Positions 11,851-25,449 of a stretch of 44,930 nucleotides of DNA are shown here, piece by piece. Source of the stretch: Haplosporangium gracile (Eukaryota > Mortierellomycota > Mortierellomycetes > Mortierellales > Mortierellaceae); contig JAAAUF010000070.1 of the NCBI GenBank assembly GCA_015499985.1, forward strand, positions 1-44,930, given 5' to 3'. The stretch's first letter is position 1. Each line of letters begins with the position of its first letter. A model generated the notes under the pieces. That model was not told where the DNA came from. It ran no database searches and saw only the letters and a program-made list of their open reading frames with translations. The position numbers and the translations under genes are program-made.

Positions 11851-14800
11851 TTAGCCAACGCTCTTGCGGAACTTGCCAAAGACCCCTGTAACAGCCGCTC
11901 GACCAGCACCAAGTACAGTATGATGCTTCTTGTTACCCAACGATGAACTTCCTTCACCTCCCGCATCTCCGCTTCCACTTCCTCCTCCTCCTCCCCTGTT
12001 TCTCAGCCCCAGCCTCATCGACGACTGTCCGGTTGAATCCAATGGATGCGTCAACAACGACGACAACGAGGGAGGTGAGCGCGAATACAAATCGCCATGT
12101 TGGCTTTCATCTACTCCAAGACCTCCTCCTCCAAACCCGTGTCGAGACGGCACTGAGGAAGATAATACTGTTGTTGTCGCGCGTGGAACGTGTTGTGTAT
12201 GTTGATATTGATGTTGTTGCTGCTGTTGTTGTTGACGACTGTCCACAAAGATAGGTGTCCGAAGGGAACCATCAGGGTTCTCTAGCTCACTCAACGACAA
12301 CCCAAGATCGTAACCAATCTCGGCCAGTTGAAGCATTCCGTCGCCGCCGTTGTTGCCGTAACCATCGTTCTTGTTCTTATTGATGCTGCTGATGTTGTTG
12401 GTGTTGTTATAGTTGTTGCGTCCACTGAAATGTTGACCCTCGGCAGCCTTGACTGTCAAAAATTCTGGTCCGTGCAAAGAATACAGACTGCTGCGACTGG
12501 TACTCTCACTTGGTGATATCTCACCAAGAGGCCGTGCAGGCAAAGGAGGCGGTCGATCTGCTGCTGTCAACAAATCATACCCACCGTCCTTGAAGTGAGA
12601 AGACACAGCCTTCTCAGACCCTTCCTTAACCTCATGAAGCGCTCTTCCACCACCACCACCACCACCTCTTTCTTCTCTCCCTCCTTCAGCTTCATCCCAA
12701 TGATCTCCTGTCGACATGGCCATCGTCTGCATAGGTTTGCTAGCCAAAGATGACGATGACGAAGTCGACGTAGACAAAGGTGGTGATAGCGCGATGGTGA
12801 CGGCGGCGGCCGAAATAGCAGCGATGAATCCAGTCTTGTGGTTCGAGTTTGGCGACGTGCTGTTGGTTGGTCCCGAGACCTTGCCTTGGTATGGTGAGTG
12901 TTGTTGGGCAGACCCAGATCCAGACCCAGATGATAACGGAGGTGACAAACTGTTATCGTTGATCCCCAAAACTTGAAAGTCCTTGTCCACACAGTACGTA
13001 TTTCCTTTGGATTCAGGTTTACTCGTCGCTGTGCTTATACCAATGTTGCTGTCACTGGAGAGTTCGTTCGCGCTGTATCCGGTAGTGTGCATCATGGCTG
13101 CAGAAGTTGTGTAATGACCTCCTCTTCCAGCTCCAATCGACCCTGAGCGTCCTCTGCCTCGCTCGTCGGAAGAAAGCCAAATGTAGTAAGGCGACATGGT
13201 CTGGTCGTACTCTCCAGCCACATGTTGTTGCTGATCGCTCTCGCAGGTTTGGGGCCCTGCGGCACCGAGCTTACTCTGGTTAAGTATCTTGGACAATTCG
13301 TCCGCAGATCGTTGCTGGTTTAGACGTGGTCGAGGGCGGAATAGGCTGGTTCCTGAACCCACAGAGAGCGATAAAACGTTGGCAGCGGACAGCCCTCGCT
13401 TGGTTTGTGCTCCTGAAGACGATCCACCTCCTGCCCCTGCTTTGTTCGAGCTCAAAGATGTCGGTGGAGATTGACCGACTGCCTCGACAACATGTACTTG
13501 CTTGTTAGTGTGCTGGTCTGGACCTGGCGGGAATGAGATGGCGGCATGAAGAGAAGCTGCCGATGTCGAAGGCGAAGCACGATGGGTTGTTGCTCCCTTC
13601 TACAAAGAGAAAAGTCATCAACACATCAAAACAATGCATTAATTCAACTGTTAAACGGAGCCAAAAAAAACACAACACACAAAAGTCGTAAAGTTTATTT
13701 CCCACGAACCTTGTTCTTGTCCCTGTCCCCACCCCCTGAAAGATTCATCCATCGCGTCAAACTCACACTCGTCGCTCGGATCTGTGCAACAGGGCCATTA
13801 GAGGATCCAGCCGTTGCTGTGGGTCCTGCTATTGTTACGCCACTGCCACCGCTACTGTTAACGCCTGATAACGAAGTGGCTGTTGTAGGTAGTCCAGAAT
13901 CATGACGAGTAATATCGGGCGTTGGGCTCCGCACAGCATCAACAGCTGCCATAGATGCTGCCAGGTGGGCCTCCTCAACCAACGACGCCTTGGCACTCAA
14001 AAATATATGAGCTTTTTCCGACAGTTGAACTTCTGGTGGAAGGTTGTATGACGGGATAAGTGTGTCGTCTGGCGGCAACGCCGAATTGTGTTCTTGAATT
14101 GGTTCATCTAGAAAGAAAAAACAGAAATACAAGTATCATTGTTAGTTGCTTTTCATTAGCAATCCAGGAACTGCGTAGTGCAATGTTATACTGCTGCGAA
14201 CAGGAAGCTGAACTTACCCAAGAACTTTTCAAGTGCCCACTGGAGGATCTTCCAGCCTTCCTCGGTCTCGGTGTAACCCTTCAGAGTGATCACGAGTTGC
14301 TGGTCAGAATCCATGTCGTCGCTGTCTCTGTTCAACTCCAAGAAGGGGCAGGTCGCACGAATAGCCTCTGGAGTCGGTCGAGATGGTTCCAAGTTCACTG
14401 GTTCTTGAAGGGGGTGGTAATGTTGATTTTGAGACATCGATCGCGGCCATCGCTCACCCACCCTTTGCTGGCCCTGCTGAAGGTCAATTTGTTGCTGAAG
14501 TAACTTGAACTGCTCCAAAGTCGCCGCTGAATCTGGGATCGATGCTTGCTTAGCTGCCATGACTTCCGATAGAGTCATCTTGGGCCGTGTAACAGAACCA
14601 TTGGGTGAAGATCCTGCAGAGCGTGAACCAAATGCCTCGCCGTCGTAGCCAGAATGCCCAACACCGACAAGAGCATCGGATCCAGAATGAGATCGAGTCA
14701 AGCGTGCCGCCTTTTGGAGCCCTTGTGCCAGAGTGAGAACGTTGCTGCTTGATGAGGCGGAGGGTAAAGGAGACTCTGGGTCTGGTGAGCCTGCCAAAGC

Positions 14801-17800
14801 GGGACTTTGTACCATCTGTCCATCGCCATCTTTGCTCTGAAGCCAAGACGAAGAGTTTGGGGGCGATAATGTCGTAATACCAGTGAGGGCCGACTGAAGC
14901 GACGAACTCGACATCTTGTGAGACATGGACCGATAAGACGATGATCCAGGTGTGACTGACGGGTGCAGCAGGCTTCCTTCTTTGTCGCTGAGTGGCACTA
15001 TTGTAGGCCAGGTCGCATTCTTACCCTTGGAGATCGACCCTGAATGAGACTGAGATTTGACATTAGGCAAAGGAGGTTTGGCAGAAGTCGTCAAGGTCGA
15101 GAGAGAGGATGAAAGTCGATGGCGAACTCTACTGGCCACTTTGGCTGCTCCGCTGGATGCAGAGGAAATTGCTGGAATGGGTTCCAATGTGACAGCCGGC
15201 GGTGAGGCAGTCGGCGAGGGATTTTCAGGGACCGTGCTGATCAAAACCTCCTTCAAGGCAGATGGTGAAACCTTGATGCAAAAGAAGTAGAGGCGCAACT
15301 TGTTGGACATGGAAGCTTGGATGAGGTCCTTGCTTTTCTTTCCAGATCCCGCGGAGGTGGGTGGCGCCACCTCTGAGCCTTCTGATGTGCCTTCTGCATG
15401 CCAGCGACTGGATGATTCTGTGTGCTTTTGTGGTGGCACGAGCTGAATACCATAGCTGGATCGAGATGAACTCTTGATATCCGTCTTGACGTCCTGCTCG
15501 TGTCCCAAGTCGTTCTGCTTCTTGACCTCAACCCACTGAAAATGACCTTGATCGTTGATCGCAGCAAAACACTTGACATAGCGACCGGGGGCCTTGTTGA
15601 AGCTACTGGTTTGTGACGTTGGCGATCCCCCCGTAGGCGTACCCGGTGAGTCAGCGTTACTGATAGGCTGGCGTTCTCCTGAATCCTTCTCCCATGCATC
15701 TGTAGCTTGAGGAATGTAGAGCCAAACATATCCAGAGTACACCGGTGCCGTAGACGATCGTGCGCTAGACGTAGCCAGGAGGACTTGGCTGGCATTGTCA
15801 AGGTATTCTGTTCCAAGTACTGGGCGCCTCTTTCGGCCGGGAGGTGAATCAAGCCTGAAAGGTGCCTCTGATACATTTGATACGTCCACGGGTCCCATAG
15901 CTTTGGCGCCAAAATCTGGCGCCGATGCTATAATTGTAAATAGTTATTGACGTTGTTAGTTCTAGTTAAAACAGAAGGCTATTTCACCACAAATATAACG
16001 GAACGGCTACTAGGTACCTTTTGAGGAATGCTTGGTATGGCCGCGCTGTTGCTGTGGGTTCATCAACCGATGACGGTTGGGTTCGGTTATGGCTCTGCGG
16101 CGGATCTCCTCTTTGGAGGTGATGTTGAGCGGGTGATGATGCAGCGAGTTCAGCTCCTTGTTGTCGAGAGTGGGGATGCCTTTAAGATGGTTGGCTTGAT
16201 TGAGGTTGCGGTATTGATTATGGCTTCCGTTAGAGTTGTTTGTGTTGGCCTGGTGACTCTGCAAGTTTGATATAGCTGCGGCTGCGTTCGAGATCAAAAC
16301 TGGATTGATGGATGGCACAGTGGACGCGTCATTGGAGAAGGCTGTGCTGGTAGTCTGGACCCTCCGGCGTTCGGGAGAGAAGCCTGTGAGAGCGTTGGAG
16401 AGCGACCCCATATCGGATCCTGCAGTCATTGGTGATCCTGGTCCCCCGTGAAACATGGGCGAGGCTAAAGGGGCGGTGTTGCTGTTGAGTGAGTTAAAGA
16501 TCCTGATCCAATGGTTTATGTCCTGCGGAGGAAATTATGAAAGAGTGACGTATGAAAGCAGTTAGAAAATGGATATAAACCTGCAATGACTGATGAAAAT
16601 AATGTGAAAGTGGTAGTAGAACTTACATGCTCACTTGCACCTCGGAAACAAAGCTTTGGGACCATAGGATCAGGAGAAATGTCAAGTGAGATCATGGTTG
16701 TGGACATGGCTGTGGCGGAGGGTGTGAATTTAAACGTTTGTCGAGAACTCTGCGGCAGTGTCCTTGTGACAAGATTTAGTGGCGCTGGAAGGTCGATGGT
16801 CTTCTTGTTCACATCCTATACATAGTCCACAATAATAAGCCTTGTTAAGATCAAATATTATTTTTCAACTTATTTGGTGGCGTCAAGCACGTAAAGAGTG
16901 GTAAGACATACCTTTCGTTTGTGATAGATGAGTAGCCTGGAGCCTTGCATGACAACCCACCGCTCCTTCCAAACCCCAGTGGACTCCTTACCATTATTGT
17001 TGGAAAACATGCTGACGGGCCTGTTCTTCTTGGATAGTTTGAACAGGACACCTTCTGCGTAATGGTCGTAATAAGTCAGGTTGCTTCCTGGCGGTGGTAA
17101 TTGGATGTAGTGATCGCGCCGTTGAAGTTCAAGTACGTCCTGAGGTTGCAGGTGGTACGAGTTGATTAGCCGTGAATCGTCCAGCCAGTGCCCCTGTTGA
17201 GGGAAAACGTGCAGTATCAAATGGACATTTTATTAGTATCACTTGTTCACAGCTGCGCTGTCAAGTACGATTAGTCAAGGGAGCAAATCACAGAAAACAA
17301 AAACTTACAGCAGCGACCCAAAAGAGCCCAAAGGAAGCTTTCCATGCCTCGCAGTCCTTTTGAACAGTCTCGTTTGGGTATTCCTGACCTTCTGCGGCGC
17401 AGTCAATTAGAACATCACCAAGGTCGTTGACGTCGGTTTTGCCGGTATGACTGCTGTGTCGCTCACGCCAATGACTCCATCCTGGAATCCGGCTCTGGCC
17501 CCCTTCCCGATTTTGCCGCTCTGGTGGGCTCATGCTGTGATCGTCTTGGTTCGTCGATGGGGTTGAAAGTAGTCGCCGCAGATGTTGTGCCTTGATGGGC
17601 TCTGATTGACCATCCTGGTGGCTCATGCCACTTTGTGCGTGTACCGTGATAGGTCTGGTGTAGTTGATCCGCGCCGCATTGTCGCCAAACCCGTTGATGC
17701 TGTCGGCAAACAAGTCCAAGCGGGTGATGATGGCCTCCGCCCTCATTTGGATATCCTCCTCGTCAAGCGAGCCATGAGACGGGTTATCTGACCCATTGCT

Positions 17801-18925
17801 GTTGTTGCTGTTGTTGGAGTGAGACGACTGGGTCATTGACCGGTCCGAGTGTGAGGTTGGAATAGAGCTGTAAGGGATAGATTTGTTATTTCCTTTGGAG
17901 CGGTGGGTTGGTGTCTTGTTAGAGTCTCGATCCTGGTCGTTGTTGCTCTCAAACATTACTAGGTCTGCTGTCTGACCCAAGCGCGCCTCGAGTTTATATA
18001 GTATGGATGCCTCGTCATCGACCTGGAGGGTCTCTGCGACTGAGGATGGGGCAGAGGGCGGTGATATGGTGCGCCGGCATTTCGCCAGGATCAAATCGCG
18101 CGCGTCTTGTACTGGAATGTTTCGAGGAATCTCCAGACGCACCCACAGATCCTTTGCAACATCCCTTACGTTAACGAAAATCGTCGCAGCACCGTCCTTT
18201 GAGTCGTGGCCGGCTAGAAGATGATGCACGAGCCGTCCATTGTGATCGATGTTGACCATACCTCCGAGGGAAGTCTTGATGCGACGCGTATGGGGTTGTG
18301 GTGAAGGATAGGAATGTGATTGTGTTCCTGCAGAGAGACTTTTGGTGTAGGATCGTGTGTACGGTGTAGTAAAGGGTGTGGTTGTTGATATTGAAGGAGG
18401 CAAGGAGGCCGTGTCGACTGACAGGATAGGGAGGTCTTTGGACGGCGTTGAACTCGGGTGGGCTGAGGCTGGTTGTGAGTCCAGTCTCTGAGGACGATCA
18501 TTGTAGGACGCGAATGTTGCTGACGAAGGAAGGCGAGGGATCTGCGGTGATGGGAACGTGGACGTGATGGGGCTAGAGGGTGAGATCGTGTGTGAAGCAC
18601 AACCGGGAGCTGAAGAGTTGGGAGAAGCAATCACTGTCGACTGTTCAAAACTACCCATACCACTCGAGGATGACTCGGAGTAGGATCGGTCCACTGTTAG
18701 TGCTGATGAACCTGTGCCACTGTTATAGGCAGACCGCGACCCACTTTCTACTCGTAAGGACGACCCTAGGCTGGGTCCTGAGGAGATGGATGGATGCTGT
18801 TGTTGACGGGGGTTGTTGGGAGGTTTTGCCACGCCAGAATGACTCCTGTTCAGCTGCCGATGTAGTTGTAAGGTATTTTGCAACATTGTATCGACAGCGT
18901 GCAGATCGACATTATGGGCTGTCAT
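11851..18925 (-). CDS. Ubiquitin-fold/RA and PH domain adaptor protein
   Basis: Seven exons on the minus strand: 18925-17309, 17193-16912, 16815-16627, 16522-16018, 15927-14218, 14107-13767, 13599-11851; phases close to 2130 residues. The start is the first in-frame ATG; a longer reading would need a TTG. Residues 246-325 hold the first part of a ubiquitin-like/RA fold (core VRLEIPRNIPVQDARDLIL). A second part at about 527-570 (WLDDSRLINSYHLQPQDVLEL) resembles the end of talin/kindlin F0-F1 or RA folds, with about 200 disordered residues between. A PH domain follows (about 583-692; core WKERWVVMQGSRLLIYHKRK, ending DINHWIRIFNSL). A second PH-like unit looks split: strands at about 920-1080 and a closing helix near 1415-1434. 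The remainder is Ser/Gly/Gln-rich. Known families with this order link Ras/Rap-type GTPases and phosphoinositides to actin or polarity. That role, and a cell-cortex location, are inferred. A gene symbol cannot be assigned. Confidence 0.85.
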
Positions 18926-20870
18926 GGTCGTGAAGGAAGGAGAGTGTGTGAGGGCGGTGGCGAAGGAGGATGTCAAGCAAGAGGTGAATGGGAGGGAGAA
19001 GCCAGGGGGAGAGGAAAGAGGAAGACCGATAGCAACAGGAAAAGAGAGGTACTAAAGGTATCCGTTCATGGGAGAGAGAGAGAGTGAGAGTGGAAGTATA
19101 ATTGAGAGCGATCGGACGTGAGGTTGAGCGATGAGGGTATTGATTCCCTGCCAACAAAGGACGATATCAAGGGCGAAGAGCAGAGAAAGAGAGACGACCG
19201 TTGTTCGGCTGTAGAGGGGTATTACAAAAGCGCCGAGACGAGCGATGGGTGGGAAGAAGGATGACAACGGCGAGAGAGGAGGGCGTAGTGAAAAGGGGGG
19301 GATTAAGAAAGGATAAGGAGGAAAAGAGGCGGGAGGGGTTAGAGACAAACGACAAGCAAACAGAGAAGGAAGGAAGGAAGGAAGAAGGGAAGAAAGGAAG
19401 AAAGGAAGAAAGGGAAAGAAGGATCGAAATAAAATAAAAAAAAAATAGAAACGAAAGTCAGGGGTGGGCGAGATGATAAATTTCTAAGATGCCGTGGGGA
19501 TGTCGAGCCGGTCTACACTCGACAGGGGATCGGCGGGGATGCTTCGCAGTCTAGGGAGACAAGGAAGGGATGAAGGAGGGTGCGTATGTGAATGTGTGGG
19601 TGGGCGAATGTAAGTGTTTATGGTGGTATTTATCAAGACAAGTCGGATCTTTTTCTTTTTAGTTTTTTTGCGCAGAAAATCCTAAAGGGAGAGGTGTTGT
19701 TTTGATGATGGGTGAATAGAAGGATAGGGAAAGGGAATGATGATGGCGAACAGTCGATTAACTCTCTCTTCTGCTGGGGAAGGAGAGCAACGTAGGAAAG
19801 AACTAGAGAGGAATGAGGTAGTGGAGAATAGTAGCAGAAGTGTAGCGGTAGAAAAATATCATAAGATGATGGTTGATTAAGAAGGAGTAGTAAAGGAGTA
19901 AATTGACAAAAAGAAAAAAAAAAGGTAAAAAAGCAGCGAGAAGGGGTCACAATACAAAGGATGTGTGTATGTCTATGGCATGTGGTAGTCAGAGATATTT
20001 GTCGGATATAAGTGTGTATTCAGGACATAGAGTTAAAGGCGTGAGAGAAGGAAGGAGAGGATAGTGATGATGGTAGTGCACTTTAGAAGAGAATGTCGAA
20101 CAGCGGTAAGGTAGTTATGGAGGATGGAGGATGAAGGATGGAGGATGGCGATTAGTGAAAAAGGAAGGATGTTCAATTAGGGATGGTGAGAGGCTGGCGT
20201 GATTAAGAAAAGAAAGAAAGGAAAGGAAAGGAGGAGAGAAAAGAAGGATAAGGAACACAGGGCAGAAGAGGGCCTTGGGAGAAGGGGCCATGGTTAAAGG
20301 TAAAAAAAAAAGAGAGACTGAATAGATTTGACAGGCTGGCCTGGCCTGGATTGGGGTATGTTTGATGTACCGTACGAGCAACAACTGAAGGAAGGATTGA
20401 AAGGACACGAACGACAAAGTAAAAGTTACAACCAACGAGTGGACGTGTTAGACGAGTCAATTGGCTATAGCCCTGGATACATTGAAATCGAGCTATGGAA
20501 AATAACCAGATAGATTGTGCACACATGGATTCGAATACGAAGGCATTAGCGATTGAATTGAATAGTATTTTATTTTACCCATATTTTGTTTTTACCAGCA
20601 TATTGTTTGTGTTAGTGCGAGATGAACGGATGGGCTATAGCATGGGGATAAATGGGAAGAATAAGAGAATAAGAGGGGAGGGGAGAAGGAGGGTAAAAGG
20701 AAAAAAAAAAGGAAGGGGGAAGAAGAGAAAAGGAAGAGAAGAACAAAAGAGAAAGAGAAAAAAGGGCATAGACAATTGATTGAATTCAATGGAAGAGTGG
20801 ATTGGGATGGTATGGATAGGATGAGTGAAGGAAGGAAAAGGAACAAACAAATAATAAAATTATTCAAGAT
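18926..20870 (-). promoter_or_regulatory. Very long CT-rich upstream region of the RA-PH gene
   Basis: Over about 1.9 kb the plus strand is dominated by GGAAGG, GAAAG and GAGAG motifs, so the RA-PH coding strand is CT-rich. Densest parts are 18990-19440, 19780-19930, 20100-20320 and 20660-20860. The bias ends near 20870, where the plus strand becomes CT-rich (20905-21720). It probably contains the promoter and 5' UTR of the RA-PH gene; no TATA box was found. Confidence 0.4.
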
Positions 20871-21314
20871 GCGTGTGCGCACTCTGATATATTCAAGACA
20901 TGGGTCGCCCCTTTCTTCCCTTCTTCCCCCCTCATTGCTCCTTCTTCTTCTCTCCTCTGAGGCAAGGCGAAATGGTCCATGCTCACTCTTGTTAATAACT
21001 AGTTACCAGAACATCCATGTACCAGTACAAACGGAAAGGGTTGCGTACAAGGAAAAAGGAAACTCAAGGATAGCTTGCACTGACCTTGTATTTTTTTGCT
21101 CACCATTCATGATTCATACTCAACTGGGCGTATTTTGTATTCTTTTCATTTGGAAAAAAAGTGGTCGTCTCCTTTTGTACCCTGTTGTGTTCACCTTTTG
21201 TCTATTGTTATCTGCAGTAAAAGCCAAGCGACTCGACCGTTGCTTGTTGAACCAAGTGGTGAGAGATAGAGAGAAAGTGCAAAAAAAAAATATCAACAGC
21301 AAATAGTTATCATT

Positions 21315-21344
21315 ATGCATCCATTTCCAATGGTATGGATGCAT
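21315..21344. repeat. Short perfect inverted repeat
   Basis: Two perfect 10-base arms (ATGCATCCAT and ATGGATGCAT) separated by 10 bases, inside the gene-free stretch. It could fold as a hairpin or bind a dimeric protein, but may be chance. Confidence 0.6.
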
Positions 21345-23473
21345 TTGAATATTTCTGTTTGCTCTCTTTCTCACTTCTCTCTTGTCTCTTCCTTACTTCT
21401 CTCATTCTCGCCCAGTCCCCTTGTGCGTGTCTCTCTTTTGGGAAGGATAATTCATTTTTCCTACTTTGAGTATGTACTCCTTCTCAATTGTCATTAAACA
21501 ACAAAAACAACAACAACAAATCAACCCAATGTTTAACTCCTGACTTTTTTTTTTGTTTACTTTCACATTTGCTCCTCGGGTTGCTTTTGCCTGGTGAGTT
21601 CTTTTGTTTTTCTCATTCTTTCCCAGTCTAATAGACGTTCATCCCTTCCTTACTTCCTCAATCAACGCCATGGCGTCTCTCTCAAGACTGCGCTAATTGA
21701 AGTCTTATTTGAAGGCTGAACTCTTTCCTCTCTTTCTTTTCAGGAAGGAATCGAAGAAAGGGATGAATGTGGTTGGCAAAGACCCATCGGCCCAGAAATA
21801 GGTTCTAGCAGGAAAGCAAAATATGAGGGACAGAGGAAGTCAGGAGGAAAAAAGAGGCGTATGTGGACAAAGAATGATTCGCAAAAAACTAATGAGTAAG
21901 ATGGCTGATAGGAGCCGAACGCATGGGACCGGTAGGACAGATGATCTTCCTGCATAGTCGCGCTTTGCGTATGTTTGCTTGCCTTTTTTTTTTTTTCTTT
22001 TTTGTATGAGTGGACGGGTGATTTCTAGAAAAGGACCAGCAGTTCTGCATCAATTCCCCTTCCGTTGCTTCTGTTAGATATCCTTTTCTTCTCAATGACG
22101 GGGACCTCCAGGGAGTATCTTGTACTCTCGCGTTGGTTTTTTTGCCGTCTCCGTTAAGATACCCATTAATGTTTACGGGGAAGGAGACTGACCCAGAAGA
22201 AACGCGTCCAAGGCACGAGCAAAAAATGATTTTTTGGTGATGGTAGGTCGAACGAAACCTTATCAGCGACGAATAAGAAAAAGTTTGGAACCAGCTCATA
22301 GCTTAATGTCTTGATTTGCTTTTAGATGAAGTAAACGCTAAAAAGCAGCACGTCCCAAGGGAAAGAAATTAAAGAAAAAAAAAAGGAGGACAGAATAGAA
22401 ATAGAATAAAGATGGAGTGACAAAATGGAGTAAAACACGCCTCTTCCACGCTTTTGCCCGCATCATGCGTAGTCAGCAGGTGCCGTGCTACCACACACCC
22501 TGCTCACTCACAACACAACAACAACAGACACACCAAGACTAACAGATCACAGTCAGTCCTCGTCGTGGTAGATAATCCAAAAGGAAACCCCCCGTTTCGG
22601 GAAGCCACACCACGCACAACATCCTTCAGAAAAGGGCGGAAGAACCGTCCAGAACCTGTCTGTTCAACAAGCATTGCCTCTTCAATGTACAGCGCTGTAG
22701 TAGCTGTATTTAGCCATTGCGTTGGGCACTAGGCAAATCCCAGCAACCGTCTTCCGTCCCCCTTTTTTCGCCATACGTAACGAAAAAAAGGATACCAACA
22801 AAGAAAGCGCAGCGACAAGGCAAGAGTAAAATGTTTTCAAACACCCCGTCACTACCATAGGGGCGCGAGAGTAAATGGATAGGCTGGCAATGGGCTGAAT
22901 TAGAGAAACTAAGGATGACCTGTGTCGAATTTGTTGTCCTTGTCATCTGGAAAAAGCTCGATGGATCTGTTACTACCTGCCATACGGAACAAGAGAAAAA
23001 AAAAATTGTGGCGATGTTTTGGGCTACAATCCAGATGACCGTTTTAATTTATTGTTGTGCTCTCCCCTGAAAAACACCCTTTTTTTTCTATCCATGTTAG
23101 ATCGTTGTAAGCGTCTGTGTTTGGAGTCGATACAGGTTGTTACGGTGCCTGAACGAGTGAGTATAGGATCCACGACCAATGGATAAAAAGGCAACCAACT
23201 GTATCTGTCACTTGATCCCAATGGTATGATCGGCTACGGTTTTTACTTTCTTGTTTTCTTTTCATGCTTGAGTCGAGGCGCAACGCGTCTCCTTTTTCCT
23301 GGAAAAAGTTTATTTCCCGCCTTTTGCTTGCATCTAGACCTTGTCTCTGATGGTTCCAAATTGGCTACTATGTCTATGACATAAGAGATCAGGCACAACA
23401 AACAAGTTTTAATTGTCACTTCGCAGGGTTCACAGAAAGATGATCAAGTCCGTCTTTCTAGAAGACTATCTAC

Positions 23474-23500
23474 TTACCTACCTACCTACCTGCCTACCTG
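23474..23500. repeat. (ACCT)n tetranucleotide repeat
   Basis: About six units of ACCT/GCCT in tandem inside the gene-free stretch; a simple microsatellite. Confidence 0.75.
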
Positions 23501-25449
23501 CATACCCACAGAGCATACATATTGCAGCAGAACGCTGACAAATGTCCGTGAGCAACTATGGCTTTCTCGTCAACCGCTGTGTTGTATTGCATCCCTTTCT
23601 CTTTCCCTTTTCTTTTATTTGCTTCTTTCATTCATTTTTCCTTGCCTTTTTTTTGTCGCATTTCTGATGATAGTGAACAAACTTCTTTGTTTTGCTGTAT
23701 GTTCTGTACTTGTTTTGCCAAATAGGTATGCTATATCGTTTTTGTTTGTTTGTGGCCCTTGGTCCCTTTTTTTTACTTCTTTGCTCCAACCTCATTTCTT
23801 TTTCTCTCACTTGTCTCCCCCCATCCCCCTGTTCTTCACCCCCTGACTTCTTTTTTCACTTGTAAACAATGAACGCCAGCCCATGGGTCCACCTTGTTAT
23901 GCTCACTGTTTATTTTCGTGTCCCACAATTGTGCTTTGCCCTTTTGTGCTCTGCTCTCTCTTTGCTTCCCCACTCCCTTCCCCTTCGTCTTTCCCTCCCT
24001 CGGGAAAAACAACAAAAAAAATGAGAGGGAAAAAAAAAGACAATTGAGGGGAGAGAGGGAGGGGATAGGTTAGGTTGAAAAGAAATGAATATATAGGAAT
24101 GGGGTTTATGCATTATGGGCGTTGACGATCTCGCTTGAGGAGATAGAGAAAAGAGAGGGAGGGAGGAACAAGAAGAAAAGGGATAAGGAATACATGCACC
24201 AGCTGCTACTCACCTTCCAGGGGGCAGCAGGGAATTGAAAAAGCGGTATTTTTTACGCTAAGAAGGAGAAGGGCGACGGAAGAGGGCGGGTTCTCAACAG
24301 AACCATGGACGATACTTGTTCCCGCTTCGAACAAATTCATGCACACTTTTCTTATCATCGTTGGGTTCAAACGCTTTTGTTCATTCCTTTATTGTTAAGT
24401 TTTCGATCACAGCAAACCTTTCGTCCCCCTCTCTCCTCCTTCGCTACTCAAACTCAAAGGCGCGTATACATATTCAATAGCACTGCAACTGAGATTCTGT
24501 GGAGTTTGTATTCATAAAAGACACACTTTCAGTAAAAAACGATCGAGAGAAGGAGGGGAGGCGCCATCGAGATTCATCTTGCTCTGCCTCCATGTGGACT
24601 CCCTTGTTTGTTTCCTCTCACTGGACTGGTCGCGCGTCCTTTCACACCCCCGCCCTCCCTCTTCTCCCTTACTATTTCCCCAATCTCCTTCCAACCCCTT
24701 GTTGTCAGTTGGAAAATGGTTTTGAGTTAGGGAGAGGGGTTATGCACATCGCCCATATCCGAAATCAGAACCCGCATAAATCAAGAGCAACAAAGTACAG
24801 ATATGCTTGCTCAAATTTTCAGCCTGTTTGTTTGTTGTTGTTGTGCCCAACTGAAAATGTGCATGATTTGAAATGCATAGCCGAGAAGGGGCATACGTCC
24901 AAAGGTACTTAACTCAGTTGTGTAGGTCTCACTGGACCTCTCTTCCTTTTTGTTGTGGCAAGCATTTGTTTGCATGAATGGGGAGGCGGGCGGTATTGTT
25001 GATTTTTCAAGTTCTTAAAAAGTTGAAGTCCGTTGCATGCATGAATGGACATAACAAAAACATAATAAGAGGGAACCAAAAGAAATGAATGGGTTGGATG
25101 GCGCTGGGTTGGGAGAGAGAGAGGGAAAGTGGATGGGAACATGAGGCATAAACCAATTCGCAGCGTACATTAAACTCTCGACTTGTAGTTTTCAAGAGGA
25201 TCGCCATTTCTTTTGGTTTGTAAGACGAAGGCACTAATCAAACAAATCCTATCTAAATTTCCTTAGTGGGGCGCGTTTTTTTTTTTTTTTTTGTGACCAA
25301 CAACTACGACTAGATTTCACAAGATCGCGACTTCTCGGTCAGACACTCGTCGTCTTACCCATCCTCCGGTCCTTTTATCAAAAATACCCCCCTGTCTTAG
25401 ATTCAATACAGGATAACATAAAAAGGTACAAAATAGATGATGGATTTAA

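Larger units (their letters stand above)
20871..25449. other. Gene-free stretch, about 4.6 kb
   Basis: No gene is supported on either strand. Open frames are short (the longest is 176 codons at 20776-21306) and low-complexity or without recognisable motifs. I looked for tRNA TΨC-loop patterns, 5S and spliceosomal RNA signatures and saw none. A 17-T run lies at 25276-25292. The part next to 25449 is the 3' flank of the Tim17-family gene. Confidence 0.5.

Noticed and set aside
18926..18976. A longer start for the RA-PH protein at 18976
   Set aside because: That codon is TTG on the coding strand; the first ATG in frame is at 18925, inside a normal context.
20527..20545. A tRNA-like TTCGAAT box
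   Set aside because: No matching acceptor stem, anticodon arm or D-arm pattern around it.
21889..22299. Minus-strand frame of 136 codons in the gene-free stretch
   Set aside because: No recognisable domain, a Lys run from a homopolymer, and no neighbouring exons that extend it.
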